Source of the DNA: Cyclobacteriaceae bacterium | GTDB lineage: Bacteria; Bacteroidota; Bacteroidia; Cytophagales; Cyclobacteriaceae | Length of the DNA: 51,638 nt | Direction of reading: 5' to 3' | Assembly: GCA_019638285.1 (NCBI GenBank) | Contig: JAHBUB010000026.1 | Location: forward strand, 1 to 51,638 | Shown here: positions 7,690 to 17,240 of the stretch, piece after piece | Layout: every line of letters begins with the position of its first letter | Position numbering within the stretch: the stretch's first letter is position 1 | The notes under the pieces: model-generated | What the model was told of the DNA's origin: nothing | The model's database searches: none | The model's input: only the letters and a program-made list of their open reading frames with translations | Translations under genes and position numbers: made by a program

Positions 7690-8667
7690 TTATTGGGTGG
7701 CCTTTAATGCCTGAGAAATTCCAATCACTAGGTTAAGGTATTCAAAATACTGCTTAGAAATATCCTTCTCTATAAAAGAAGTATGCGCATCGGATTCAAA
7801 TAGATTGATACCATGAAAAGCCATGTGCACTTCGTTATCAAAAAAGGATAACGAAATGGGTGTATTCATTTCTTTTCGAAACGCCATTATCAACTGAATG
7901 AAGGTTGGTGTTATTAACGCACTTGCCACTTCGGGTGATTTACAATAGATTTCATAATCTTTATCGAAAGTAGGGTTGCCCGTCTTAATATCATTAGTAT
8001 TTAATTTGGAATGAATCTTTTCTGTTAACAGACTACCAAGAAATTTGTTGCCCAGCGCTTCCAGTGCCACACTCATAATGTTTGTGGGTTTAATAATTAC
8101 CCTCGAAGTGAATTTTTTATTGAGTTTAACGATAGCATACAATCCCATGAAGATGGTATATGTATTTTTATCACTTCGTCTATCCGCTTTAATATCCGAC
8201 ATTTTTATAACGGTATTGTCAAGCGTACCTTGAACCAAATCTTCTGCATTAAAACTGGAATAGGATTCAAATAAATCACTGGCCCTAAAGTCTTTTTCTG
8301 ATATTCCTTTCAGTGGATCATAAGTAAGATCAGGACTAATAAATGAAATAATCTTTGGTATGATTGTTTGTTTGTAATCTTTTTTTATTTCTTTAAACGA
8401 AAGATTGCGCCTGATAAGAATATAAAGGGGTGCGAATAAAGCATACAACGCAGTAAAGGGGACTAAGAATACAACTTGCTGGGGTATAAATTTGTTTGTT
8501 GTTAAAATTAAAATTGGCACACAGAGTATGGCCATCCACTTTAGGTTCCGGCCATATTTTTTATAGGAAAATTTTTGGTTGATGGCCAAACGGCCAGCTT
8601 CCATTTTTTCAATACTCTTCTTTAATTCCTTCTCGTAGTAATTGTTGAATGCTTCTTTTGATTGCAT
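7690..8667 (-). CDS. DUF3137 family membrane protein
   Basis: A 325-residue protein matching the DUF3137 layout: a charged N-terminal helix (residues 1-45), two closely spaced membrane spans (about 46-90), and a large soluble domain. The recognisable stretches are ISPDLTYDP, the SDLF segment, DLVQGTLDNTVI and FMGLYAIVKLNKKF. Function is not established for this family. It is often near lemA or other envelope-stress genes in other bacteria, but lemA is not in this window. Base composition is more AT-rich than the genes around it. It faces the glycan-binding protein convergently and follows mscS on the same strand after about 250 bases. Confidence 0.8.
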   Translation of the reverse strand: MQSKEAFNNYYEKELKKSIEKMEAGRLAINQKFSYKKYGRNLKWMAILCVPILILTTNKFIPQQVVFLVPFTALYALFAPLYILIRRNLSFKEIKKDYKQTIIPKIISFISPDLTYDPLKGISEKDFRASDLFESYSSFNAEDLVQGTLDNTVIKMSDIKADRRSDKNTYTIFMGLYAIVKLNKKFTSRVIIKPTNIMSVALEALGNKFLGSLLTEKIHSKLNTNDIKTGNPTFDKDYEIYCKSPEVASALITPTFIQLIMAFRKEMNTPISLSFFDNEVHMAFHGINLFESDAHTSFIEKDISKQYFEYLNLVIGISQALKATQ

Positions 8668-8923
8668 AGAAAATTAGATTTAGCCTTTTTAAAGATAAGC
8701 TGCCAATTGTTCAGTTGTACACTATCTCATATAAGAATAACGGTCTCCTGCAAAAAAAATGAACATGTTCGTGAAAAAAGGATTTTGATATGATTTCTAT
8801 GAGAGATTGGACCGAGTTGGATTCTCTTTTACGACAGCTCAATTTGTCTCATATCTCATTAAATTCTATAGAGATATATGTGACTTTTTAAAAGAACCAT
8901 TTTACGAATTCCTGTAGTATAGG
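8668..8923. other. Intergenic region with repeated ATCTCAT motif and a palindrome
   Basis: This AT-rich gap between DUF3137 and mscS has no gene. It holds a perfect 10-bp palindrome GAACATGTTC (8761-8770), several copies of ATCTCAT or close forms (8724-8730, 8847-8859), and an inverted repeat ATATCTC/GAGATAT (8851-8857 and 8871-8877). A near-consensus -7 box for the DUF3137 gene (TATCTTTA on the minus strand) lies close to its start. These could be operator sites, but nothing proves it. Confidence 0.3.
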
Positions 8924-9973
8924 TTAGTTATTCTTTTCAATAAACAGTGTCTGTGTAGGATATGCAAACTCTATTTTCGCTTTAAAGAAAGCATCAAATA
9001 GTTGAAGATTGATGGATTGCTGAATGTCCATATACTTAGTATAATCTGACTCGGTTACGTAATACACGGTTTCAAAATTCAAACTTGAGCTCTCAAATGT
9101 GGAGAAATGACAACGGTCCATCTGCGCATCTTTTTGATCTACTATGATTTTTCTAATAATATCAGGGATGGCCCTTAACTGCTCCGGTGTGGTCTGGTAG
9201 GTAACTCCGATGGTAAAGACAATTCTTCTTCTTTCCATTCGTTTAAAATTGTGAACCCTTGACTTGGTCAAATCGCTATTTGAAATAATGACTTGTTCAC
9301 CAGTAAGGCTTTTAATTCGGGTCGTCTTTATTCCTATGTATTCTACATTTCCCTTTTTATCATCCACAACAATATAATCTCCAATTTCAAATGGACGATC
9401 AAAGAATATAACGAAGTAATTGAATAGGTCTCCCAGTATGGTCTGGGCCGCGAGGGCTATCGCCAAACCACCTATTCCCAAACCGGTAATAATAGCAGTT
9501 ACATTATAGCCCATGTTGTCAAAAAGAAAGACCCCACCCATCGTCCAGATCACGATGTTTATCACAATCATGATTCCTCTTAACTGCTTTGCTTTTTCTT
9601 CGCCCCCCACCTGCCTCTTGGTATACGATACGAGTATAGCCTTTAGCGAGGAAGTGAGAAATCGTATGGCATAGAAGGTGAATGCAATAACGAAGGCGTT
9701 GTCCAATATCTTAGATGCTTTTTCAGTGAGGTTTAGGTATTTAATTGAAAAATACATAACTCCCACATTGAACATTGGAAGTAGAAACTTCGCTACTGCA
9801 CTGACTACATAATCGTCAAAGTTTGTTTCTGTACTGGAGGCCCACGTTTTAAGTCGCTGTAAAATCCCCTTCCTGAAAATTCGGATGAGGGATGTTCCCA
9901 CTACGATCGCACCGGCTACGATCAGGTAGTTTTGAACATTATTGTTGTAGTATTCAGTATTTAAAAAATCCAT
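8924..9973 (-). CDS. MscS-family mechanosensitive ion channel
   Basis: A small-conductance mechanosensitive channel of 349 residues that opens under membrane tension to release solutes on osmotic downshock. Four hydrophobic segments fill the first half. The pore-lining TM3 is typical, Gly/Ala-rich with GLGIGGLAIALAAQ, and runs into FNYFVIFFDRPFEIGDYI and the beta domain (VEYIGIKTTRIKSLTGEQV, then SNSDL). The C-terminal alpha/beta domain is present. I chose the ATG at 9973; an in-frame TTG six bases upstream adds two residues. A near-perfect Bacteroidota promoter lies directly upstream, so it is probably transcribed alone. Confidence 0.9.
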   Translation of the reverse strand: MDFLNTEYYNNNVQNYLIVAGAIVVGTSLIRIFRKGILQRLKTWASSTETNFDDYVVSAVAKFLLPMFNVGVMYFSIKYLNLTEKASKILDNAFVIAFTFYAIRFLTSSLKAILVSYTKRQVGGEEKAKQLRGIMIVINIVIWTMGGVFLFDNMGYNVTAIITGLGIGGLAIALAAQTILGDLFNYFVIFFDRPFEIGDYIVVDDKKGNVEYIGIKTTRIKSLTGEQVIISNSDLTKSRVHNFKRMERRRIVFTIGVTYQTTPEQLRAIPDIIRKIIVDQKDAQMDRCHFSTFESSSLNFETVYYVTESDYTKYMDIQQSINLQLFDAFFKAKIEFAYPTQTLFIEKNN

Positions 9974-10001
9974 GCACAACTAATGGTTATTTTCTAATCA
10001 T

Positions 10002-10032
10002 CAAAGTTATGTGCTATGGTGGTGTATCCCAA
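10002..10032 (-). promoter_or_regulatory. Promoter of the MscS gene
   Basis: On the minus strand the -33 TTG (10030-10032) and the -7 box TAACTTTG (10002-10009) match the TTG/TAnnTTTG consensus exactly, with a 20-base spacer. The channel's ATG lies 28 bases downstream of the -7 box. Confidence 0.65.
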
Positions 10033-10238
10033 GCAAATACCTTCATAATAAAGGTTTTTTGATCTTTTCAAGTAATTAGAAAAAATGCGTTTCGTTTCAA
10101 TCTTATATTAGATTTATTTTTCGATATTCAAAGTTTGCTAAAAATAATATTCCTATAAAATCGATATTTGTAAAATCTGTATTGGATGATAAAGTAAGCT
10201 GTCAGTTTCAGATAACGATAAAATTTGTTTAATCCTAT

Positions 10239-13200
10239 ATGAAAGCACATTATAAAAAAATTGGGTACGGAGTGCTGGTTCTCCTTTTAATTTTAGCCTT
10301 TGTTTTTTATTTCACCACAGGCAAATCTCAAAAGGACGAACCAAGTGCTATTAACCCGGCTTTTGGAGAATACATATCTTCCTATACAGCAGGTGTAATA
10401 AGTTCAGGATCTCCTATTCGTGTTATTCTTACCAAAGATGTGGCTGATCTTGATATGGTTGGCAAAGAAGTGGCCAAGCTGTTTTCATTTAAACCTTCTG
10501 TGGGTGGTAAGGCGGTGTGGTTGGATACGAGGACACTGGAGTTCACACCTTCCACTCGATTATCTTCCGGCCAGACTTATGAACTTGATTTTTTTCTCTC
10601 AAAGCTTATGTCAGTTCCTAAAGGACTTGAGACATTTCACTATTCCTTTCGGGTAATACCTCAAAACTTTGGAGTATCTGTTGATAATATGCTGCCCTAT
10701 GTAAAAACTGAATTGACCAGACAGAAGATTGAGGGTATGCTTTCAACGGCCGATTTTGCGGAGAATCAGGCTGTTGAAAAAATGTTAGTTGCGCAGCAAG
10801 ACGGAAAAATATTAACGGTATCATGGGCGCACGCCTCTGATGGTAAACAGCATGCATTTACTGTTGAGGATGTGACTCGAAAAGAAAAAGCTTCTGTGGT
10901 TCGGCTTGCTGTGGATGGGGCAGCCATTGGTATAAAGCAGACTGCTGATAAAGAGATACAAGTGCCAGCCCTTGGAGATTTTACAGTGACCAATGTAAAA
11001 GTGGATCAGGGATCTTCACAGTCAGTGGTAATTCAGTTTTCTGATCCTCTTAAAGAGAAACAGAACCTGGATGGACTGATTCGTATTGAAGGCTTAGGTA
11101 GCCTGGAATATGAAATCAAAGATAACGAGATCAGGGTATATCCACCCGCCAGACAAACCGGAAGCAAAACCCTTATCCTGGAAGCGGGAATAAGAAATAT
11201 TTTGGATTATAAGATGAGTCAGCGCAATTCATTTGATGTACAATTTGAACAAGTGAAGCCAGCCGTGAGGTTTACAGGTAAAGGATCTATACTTCCAAGT
11301 ACCGATGGTCTCATTATGCCATTTGAGGCAGTAAATCTGAAAGCGGTAGATGTTACGATATTGAAAATATATGAAAGGAATGTGCTTCAGTTTTTGCAAG
11401 TAAATAACCTGGATGGAAATTCAGAATTGAGAAGGGTAGGGAGGGCGATTCTAAAAAAGAAAGTGTCTTTGGATAATGCCAGTGTCGCTGACTTTGGAAA
11501 ATGGAATCGATTCACGCTTGATCTATCCACCCTGATCAAAACGGAGCCTGGGGCCATTTATCAGGTAAGGATAAACTTCAGGAAGTCTTACCTCGCCTAT
11601 GTATGTGATGGAACCACTGAAGACACTTCACTATCTAACGAAATGACTGGATTTGAAGAGGAGAATTGGGATGCTATGCAGATGGATGAAGAAAGTTACT
11701 GGGATTCGTACGAAGAGTATTATTATGATGATGATTATGACTGGAGTCAGCGAGATAATCCTTGTCATTCTTCCTACTACAATGGCAGCCGTATGGCAAA
11801 GCAAAATGTGATTGCCTCAGACCTTGGATTGATTGCCAAGCGCGGTGGCGATGAAAATACTATTGTTTTTGTAAATGACTTGAAAACCACAGCCCCTGTT
11901 TCGAACGTTCAGTTGGAGCTCTACGATTTTCAACAACAGGTAATAGGCACCGCTACAACCGGAGCAGATGGAAAGGCAACATTTACTACAAGGAAGGCGC
12001 CATTTGTTCTTTTGGCAAAAAATGGAAATCAAAGAGGATACCTAAAATTAAGTGATGGAGAATCATTATCTCTCAGCAACTTTGATGTGGGTGGAGAGCA
12101 TGTCGAAAAGGGTTTGAAAGGATTTTTATATGGTGAGCGTGGTGTGTGGAGGCCGGGGGATTCTTTATACCTCACTTTCTTATTAGAGGATAAACTTAAG
12201 CTTTTGCCGGCCAATCATCCGGTGGTCTTTGAAATGCAAAACCCACAAGGACAAATTACAAACCGACTCGTGCGGTCAAGTGCTGTAAATGGTTTTTACA
12301 ATTTCGCGACAGCAACCTCCCCAGATGATCCAACAGGGAATTGGTTGGGAAGAGTGAAAGTGGGAGGCACACAATTTACCAAAACCCTAAAGATAGAAAC
12401 GGTTAAGCCCAATCGATTAAAAATCAATCTTGATTTTGGTGTAGATAAACTTACCGCTGGGGATAACAATGTGTCAGGAAGCCTTCAGGTAAATTGGTTG
12501 CATGGTGCCCCTGGCAAAAATTTGAAAGCAGAGTTTGAAGTAATCTTAAGCAGGGCCCAAACAAAATTTGATCGTTATCCGGATTACACATTTGATGATC
12601 CTACGATTGATTTTAACAGTGAGACACAAACTGTTTTTGAAGGTTATACCAATGGAGAGGGTAAGGCCACTGTAAATGCTTCTCTTAATGTATCTGAAGA
12701 AGCGCCTGGAAAACTCAATGCGGTATTCAGAGGAAAGGTCTTTGAAGAAAGTGGAAATTTTAGCATTGATCGTATCAGCATTCCTTATTATCCATACACT
12801 TCGTTTACGGGTTTGCGTTTACCGAAAGGAGATAGGAGAGGTATGTTACTCACGGATACCATGCAAAGAGCGGAAATAGTTACGGTGGATGTAGATGGAA
12901 ACCCTGTTTCTCACAATAATATAGAGATGTCGCTCTACAAAGTAGAGTGGAGATGGTGGTGGGATAATTCAGAAGATAATGCCAATTATATGTCGGGTAG
13001 TTATTCACAGCCTGTGAAAACAGGAAAAATCAATACGGTCAACGGCAAGGGAAACTGGGATTTTCAAATTGACTACCCTGAGTGGGGAAGATTTTTCGTA
13101 AAGGCATATGATCCGGTATCGGGTCACAGCACTGGTAAGTTTGTGTACATCGACTGGCCTGGTTGGGCAGGTAGGTCTAGAGAGAATACATCCGGAGCTA

Positions 13201-15818
13201 CAATGCTTTCTTTTTCATCAGACAAACCATTATATAATATTGGAGAAAAAGCAAACCTTGTTATTCCAGGCAGTGGGCAGGGAAGAGCACTGGTAAGTGT
13301 GGAAAGTGGAAGCCGGGTAATACAAACTTATTGGGTAGAAACGCAAAAAGGTGACAATCAATTTGCTATTGACATTACTCCTGAGATGGCGCCCAATGTT
13401 TTTATTCATACCACCTTGTTGCAACCCCATTCGCAAACGATTAACGATCTACCCATTCGTTTATATGGCGTTATTCCAATTCAGGTAGAGGACCCGAAAA
13501 CACACTTGGAGCCTTTAATTGAAATGCCAGATGTATTAGAACCGGGTAAAGAAGTAGTAATAAAGATATCAGAAAAGAATAACCGGAAGATGACCTATAC
13601 GCTGGCTGTGGTAGATGAAGGTTTGTTAGACCTTACCAAGTTTACTACTCCAGATGCATGGCAGCGATTCTATGCAAGGGAGGCATTGGGGGTAAAAACC
13701 TGGGACTTGTACGATCAGGTAATGGGTGCCTTTGGAGGGAGGATAGAAAGGCTTTTGGCTATTGGTGGTGATAGTGAGATAAGCAGTAAAGAGGATGATA
13801 GTAAGGCGAATCGCTTCAAGCCTGTGGTAAAATTTTTCGGTCCTATTATACTTGATGGAAAGAGCAATGAACATCGATTTATCATGCCACAGTATATTGG
13901 TTCGGTGAAGACAATGTTGGTGGCAGGATATAATGGTGCTTATGGAAAAACGGACAAGGCTACACCGGTAAGAAAGCCGCTGATGGTATTGGCTACCTTG
14001 CCCCGTGTGTTAGGTCCGGAAGAAAAAGTAAAACTTCCGATTACTCTCTTTTCTATGGAGAAAAGTATTCGGAATGTAAAAGTAGAGGTAAAAGTATCGG
14101 GGCCGCTTACATTGCCTAACGGCAGCAGCAAGTCGGTAGACATGAATGGCAATACAGACCTTACTACTGATTTTGAATTGGGTGTAAAGAGTGAAACTGG
14201 TTTTGCGAAAGTGGAAGTTACTGTGTCGTCAGGTAGCTATAAGGCTACCGATGTGATTGATATAGAAGTAAGAAACCCTAATCCCCTAGTGACCAAGGTA
14301 CAGGATAATTTTGTCACCACGGGAAAATCATGGAGCGCCCCATTAACTCCTTTTGGCGTGAGTGGAACTAATACTGCTACTTTGGAAGTATCGAATTTGC
14401 CGCCTGTGAATTTAGGACAACGATTGAAATATTTACTCAACTATCCGTATGGGTGTATTGAGCAGACTGCTTCCACAGTATTTCCTCAATTGTACCTTGA
14501 TCAGATAATGGTTGTGTCCGATCAACAAAAAGAAAAGACGCAAGCCAACATAAAAGCAGCAATAGATAGATTTCGTCTTTTTGTGACGCGTGATGGGGGC
14601 TTCGCTTATTGGCCGGGTGGAGACGATTCGGATAGTTGGGGATCGACTTATGCGGGACATTTTTTGGTGGAAGCCTCATCCAAAGGATATTTTGTTCCAA
14701 ATGACATGCTGAATAGGTGGAAGAAGTATCAAAAGGATAAAGCGCAATCGTGGCGACCCAGTAAAGAATATGATAGAAGTGAACTCATCCAGGCATACCG
14801 ATTGTATTCATTGGCGTTGGCGGGTAATCCGGAATTAAGCGCTATGAATAGATTGAGGGAGATGTCAGACTTATCTGCATCTACCAAGTGGATGTTGGCA
14901 GCCGCTTACGTAAAGGCTGGACAACCTGAAGCTGGAAAAAGTTTAATTGCCAATGTTCCTACAAAGGTGTTGCCTTATAATGAGATGGCGTATACCTATG
15001 GATCTGATTTGAGAGACAAAGCCATTATTTTGGAAACACTATTGATGTTAGGTGAGAAGACCAAAGGATTTGAACTTCTTAAGGAAATATCAAAAGAGTT
15101 GAGCAATTCAAATTCATGGATGAGTACACAAACCTTGTCATGGTGCTTGAAAGCAGTGGGCTCGTTTGCAAGCGCTGAGCAAAAAGGGAATATCAAGTTT
15201 ACTTATACTTTTAATGGAAAAGAGGTTTCGACAAGCACGGAATTGCCAATCGCTCAGATAGAATTGCCGGTTGATCAAATTAAATCTGGTGCCTTACAAT
15301 TCTCGAATACCAGTGCGGGGTCACTTTATGTAAGTGTCATACAAAGCGGAGTGCCTGCACGCGGTACAGAAGAGGATGAAGAGAGTAATTTAAAAATGAC
15401 GATATCCTATGCCGACACTAAGGGTAATCCAATTGATCCTGCACAACTGGAGCAGAGTCAGGAATTTATTGCTACAGTGACAGTAGCAAATCCCGGCATA
15501 AGGGGCGCGTATAAAAATATGGCTTTGAATCAAATATTCCCGAGTGGCTGGGAGATTAATAACTTGAGATTGGAAGAAGTGGAAGATAGATTAAACGGAG
15601 ATATTCCCACTTATCAGGATATTCGTGATGATAGGGTATATACTCACTTTGACTTAGCGCCCAATCAACGAAAAACGTTTAAGGTATTACTTACGGCAAG
15701 TTATGTGGGGTCCTATTATTTACCTGCAGTAAGTTGCGAAGCAATGTACGATCGTGCGGTGTATGCCCGAAAAAAAGGAAAGGTAGTAGAGGTGATAAAA
15801 GCGAATGTTAATCAATAG
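10239..15818 (+). CDS. Alpha-2-macroglobulin family protein (thioester type)
   Basis: A 1859-residue bacterial alpha-2-macroglobulin, a periplasmic protease trap. A single N-terminal membrane anchor (about residues 8-27) has no lipobox, so it is held in the inner membrane. A long series of MG-type beta domains follows, with GFLYGERGVWRPGD near residue 630 and the VVDEGLLDLTKF region. The thioester motif GCIEQ is intact (Cys1406, Gln1409), followed by the alpha-helical thioester domain and a C-terminal receptor-like domain. Residues ~467-517 are an unusual Asp/Glu/Tyr-rich insertion. Bacterial A2M is classically paired with PBP1C, whose gene is four genes downstream; the pair is thought to guard the cell wall against proteases after envelope damage. 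Confidence 0.93.
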   Translation: MKAHYKKIGYGVLVLLLILAFVFYFTTGKSQKDEPSAINPAFGEYISSYTAGVISSGSPIRVILTKDVADLDMVGKEVAKLFSFKPSVGGKAVWLDTRTLEFTPSTRLSSGQTYELDFFLSKLMSVPKGLETFHYSFRVIPQNFGVSVDNMLPYVKTELTRQKIEGMLSTADFAENQAVEKMLVAQQDGKILTVSWAHASDGKQHAFTVEDVTRKEKASVVRLAVDGAAIGIKQTADKEIQVPALGDFTVTNVKVDQGSSQSVVIQFSDPLKEKQNLDGLIRIEGLGSLEYEIKDNEIRVYPPARQTGSKTLILEAGIRNILDYKMSQRNSFDVQFEQVKPAVRFTGKGSILPSTDGLIMPFEAVNLKAVDVTILKIYERNVLQFLQVNNLDGNSELRRVGRAILKKKVSLDNASVADFGKWNRFTLDLSTLIKTEPGAIYQVRINFRKSYLAYVCDGTTEDTSLSNEMTGFEEENWDAMQMDEESYWDSYEEYYYDDDYDWSQRDNPCHSSYYNGSRMAKQNVIASDLGLIAKRGGDENTIVFVNDLKTTAPVSNVQLELYDFQQQVIGTATTGADGKATFTTRKAPFVLLAKNGNQRGYLKLSDGESLSLSNFDVGGEHVEKGLKGFLYGERGVWRPGDSLYLTFLLEDKLKLLPANHPVVFEMQNPQGQITNRLVRSSAVNGFYNFATATSPDDPTGNWLGRVKVGGTQFTKTLKIETVKPNRLKINLDFGVDKLTAGDNNVSGSLQVNWLHGAPGKNLKAEFEVILSRAQTKFDRYPDYTFDDPTIDFNSETQTVFEGYTNGEGKATVNASLNVSEEAPGKLNAVFRGKVFEESGNFSIDRISIPYYPYTSFTGLRLPKGDRRGMLLTDTMQRAEIVTVDVDGNPVSHNNIEMSLYKVEWRWWWDNSEDNANYMSGSYSQPVKTGKINTVNGKGNWDFQIDYPEWGRFFVKAYDPVSGHSTGKFVYIDWPGWAGRSRENTSGATMLSFSSDKPLYNIGEKANLVIPGSGQGRALVSVESGSRVIQTYWVETQKGDNQFAIDITPEMAPNVFIHTTLLQPHSQTINDLPIRLYGVIPIQVEDPKTHLEPLIEMPDVLEPGKEVVIKISEKNNRKMTYTLAVVDEGLLDLTKFTTPDAWQRFYAREALGVKTWDLYDQVMGAFGGRIERLLAIGGDSEISSKEDDSKANRFKPVVKFFGPIILDGKSNEHRFIMPQYIGSVKTMLVAGYNGAYGKTDKATPVRKPLMVLATLPRVLGPEEKVKLPITLFSMEKSIRNVKVEVKVSGPLTLPNGSSKSVDMNGNTDLTTDFELGVKSETGFAKVEVTVSSGSYKATDVIDIEVRNPNPLVTKVQDNFVTTGKSWSAPLTPFGVSGTNTATLEVSNLPPVNLGQRLKYLLNYPYGCIEQTASTVFPQLYLDQIMVVSDQQKEKTQANIKAAIDRFRLFVTRDGGFAYWPGGDDSDSWGSTYAGHFLVEASSKGYFVPNDMLNRWKKYQKDKAQSWRPSKEYDRSELIQAYRLYSLALAGNPELSAMNRLREMSDLSASTKWMLAAAYVKAGQPEAGKSLIANVPTKVLPYNEMAYTYGSDLRDKAIILETLLMLGEKTKGFELLKEISKELSNSNSWMSTQTLSWCLKAVGSFASAEQKGNIKFTYTFNGKEVSTSTELPIAQIELPVDQIKSGALQFSNTSAGSLYVSVIQSGVPARGTEEDEESNLKMTISYADTKGNPIDPAQLEQSQEFIATVTVANPGIRGAYKNMALNQIFPSGWEINNLRLEEVEDRLNGDIPTYQDIRDDRVYTHFDLAPNQRKTFKVLLTASYVGSYYLPAVSCEAMYDRAVYARKKGKVVEVIKANVNQ

Positions 15819-15827
15819 TCTATAGTT

Positions 15828-16187
15828 ATGAGTAATCAGGAGTTTGTACTGTTTGATTTGAAGGTAGAAACCATTGAAGAGGACAAACCATTTGTATGCA
15901 GTCATAAAGTAGGAGATGCGTTTGAGGTAAGAGGGGAAAATATTTACTTTCTATCCGATCAACCTTTTTCACTATATGCTTTGGCGGCATTACTTCCTTT
16001 ATTGCCTCCAAAACAACGGCCATTAAATAAATTTGATTGGATGGCCACGGATCATATTATTGCATGTCCCGATCCCCATTGTGGTGCGAGATTTAAAATT
16101 AGTAGAATTGGGAAACGAACTTTCAGTCGATCGAACACTACGATTGTACCTTTGCCTGAAGAAAATGATGACTGGACAGAGAACTAA
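15828..16187 (+). CDS. TIGR04076-type small protein
   Basis: A 119-residue soluble protein that fits the TIGR04076 family: an early CSHKVGDAFEV segment, a helix around residues 48-62, and the conserved ACPDPHCGARFKI strand near residue 79. Three Cys (residue 24 in VCSHKVG, then those of CPDPHC) could bind a metal or redox partner, but the family's function is not known. The gene starts ten bases after A2M. Its stop codon shares bases with the start of the aldo/keto reductase (TAATG), so the two are translationally coupled. The N-terminal ~15 residues and acidic tail (PEENDDWTEN) are less conserved in style. Confidence 0.7.
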   Translation: MSNQEFVLFDLKVETIEEDKPFVCSHKVGDAFEVRGENIYFLSDQPFSLYALAALLPLLPPKQRPLNKFDWMATDHIIACPDPHCGARFKISRIGKRTFSRSNTTIVPLPEENDDWTEN

Positions 16188-17236
16188 TGGAAGTAGAGAA
16201 AATTGAATTAGCCCCCGGGTTTCAGATATCAAGAATTGTTAAAGGAGGATGGCAGTTGTCCCAAGGCCATAGCCATGGAGCAAACAATGATCCTATTGAG
16301 GATATGTTTGCTTTTGCTGAAGCAGGCATTACCACTTTTGATTGTGCGGATATCTACACAGGAGTGGAAGAGCTCATTGGTAAGTTCCTTGCGGAAAGGA
16401 AAAGGAGATTGGGTTCCAGCTCGGACATAAAGGTGCTCACCAAGTTTGTTCCTGACTACGATGATCTTGCATCGATTAGTAAAAGCTATGTAGAGAAGAT
16501 TATTAATCGCTCTCTAAAACGGCTGGGTCAGGAGCGGTTGGACATGGTTCAATTCAGCTGGTGGACCTACGATATACCTGGTTGGGTTGAAACTGCGCAT
16601 TGGTTAAAAGAATTACAACAAGCAGGGAAGATCAATTTAATCTCTGCTACCAACTTTAACACGGCATCAACAAAAGAGATTGTGAGTGCTGGCGTGAAGC
16701 TTTCTACCCTGCAAGTACAATACTCACTTTTGGACAATAGGCCCGAGAAGTCGTTGATTTCGCTTTGCGAAGAAGAACGAATGCATCTATTATGTTACGG
16801 CACGGTAGCAGGAGGATTTTTCAGTAAACAGTGGCTGGGAGTATCGGAGCCTAAGGCTCCCTTTGAAAATCGATCCTTAGTGAAATACAAACTGATGATT
16901 GATGAGTTCGGTGGATGGGAATTGTTTCAGCGATTGCTTAATGCACTAAATATTATTGCCTTTAAACATAATGTCGATCTTACCAATGTGGCTTCCAGAT
17001 ATATACTTGATAGAAAAAGCGTTGGGGGAATAATTATTGGAGCGAGAACTATTGCTCATTTGAAATCCAACCTAAAAATTTTCTCTTTTCAATTGGATGA
17101 AAGTGATATGAATCTGATTGAAGGTGTTTTATCACAACGGAAAGGCCCTCCTGGAGATGTATTTGACATTGAAAGAATCAAGGAGGGGCCTCATGGTTCA
17201 ATCATGAAATACAATTTGAATCAGCAACAGGTATAA
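16187..17236 (+). CDS. Aldo/keto reductase lacking the catalytic histidine
   Basis: A 349-residue TIM-barrel protein of the NAD(P)H aldo/keto reductase family. Three of the four catalytic residues are in place: Asp52 and Tyr57 in FDCADIY, and Lys86 in LTKF. The fourth, normally His in a VQFHWW motif of this subfamily, is Ser124 (VQFSWW). The C-terminal cofactor segment (GGIIIGARTIAHLKSNL) is intact, so nucleotide binding is likely kept while activity may be lowered or changed. The end GPPGDVFDIER..HGSIMKYNLN is characteristic of this subfamily. It overlaps the TIGR04076 gene and precedes the transporter by four bases. Substrate unknown. Confidence 0.85.
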   Translation: MEVEKIELAPGFQISRIVKGGWQLSQGHSHGANNDPIEDMFAFAEAGITTFDCADIYTGVEELIGKFLAERKRRLGSSSDIKVLTKFVPDYDDLASISKSYVEKIINRSLKRLGQERLDMVQFSWWTYDIPGWVETAHWLKELQQAGKINLISATNFNTASTKEIVSAGVKLSTLQVQYSLLDNRPEKSLISLCEEERMHLLCYGTVAGGFFSKQWLGVSEPKAPFENRSLVKYKLMIDEFGGWELFQRLLNALNIIAFKHNVDLTNVASRYILDRKSVGGIIIGARTIAHLKSNLKIFSFQLDESDMNLIEGVLSQRKGPPGDVFDIERIKEGPHGSIMKYNLNQQQV

Positions 17237-17240
17237 CTTT

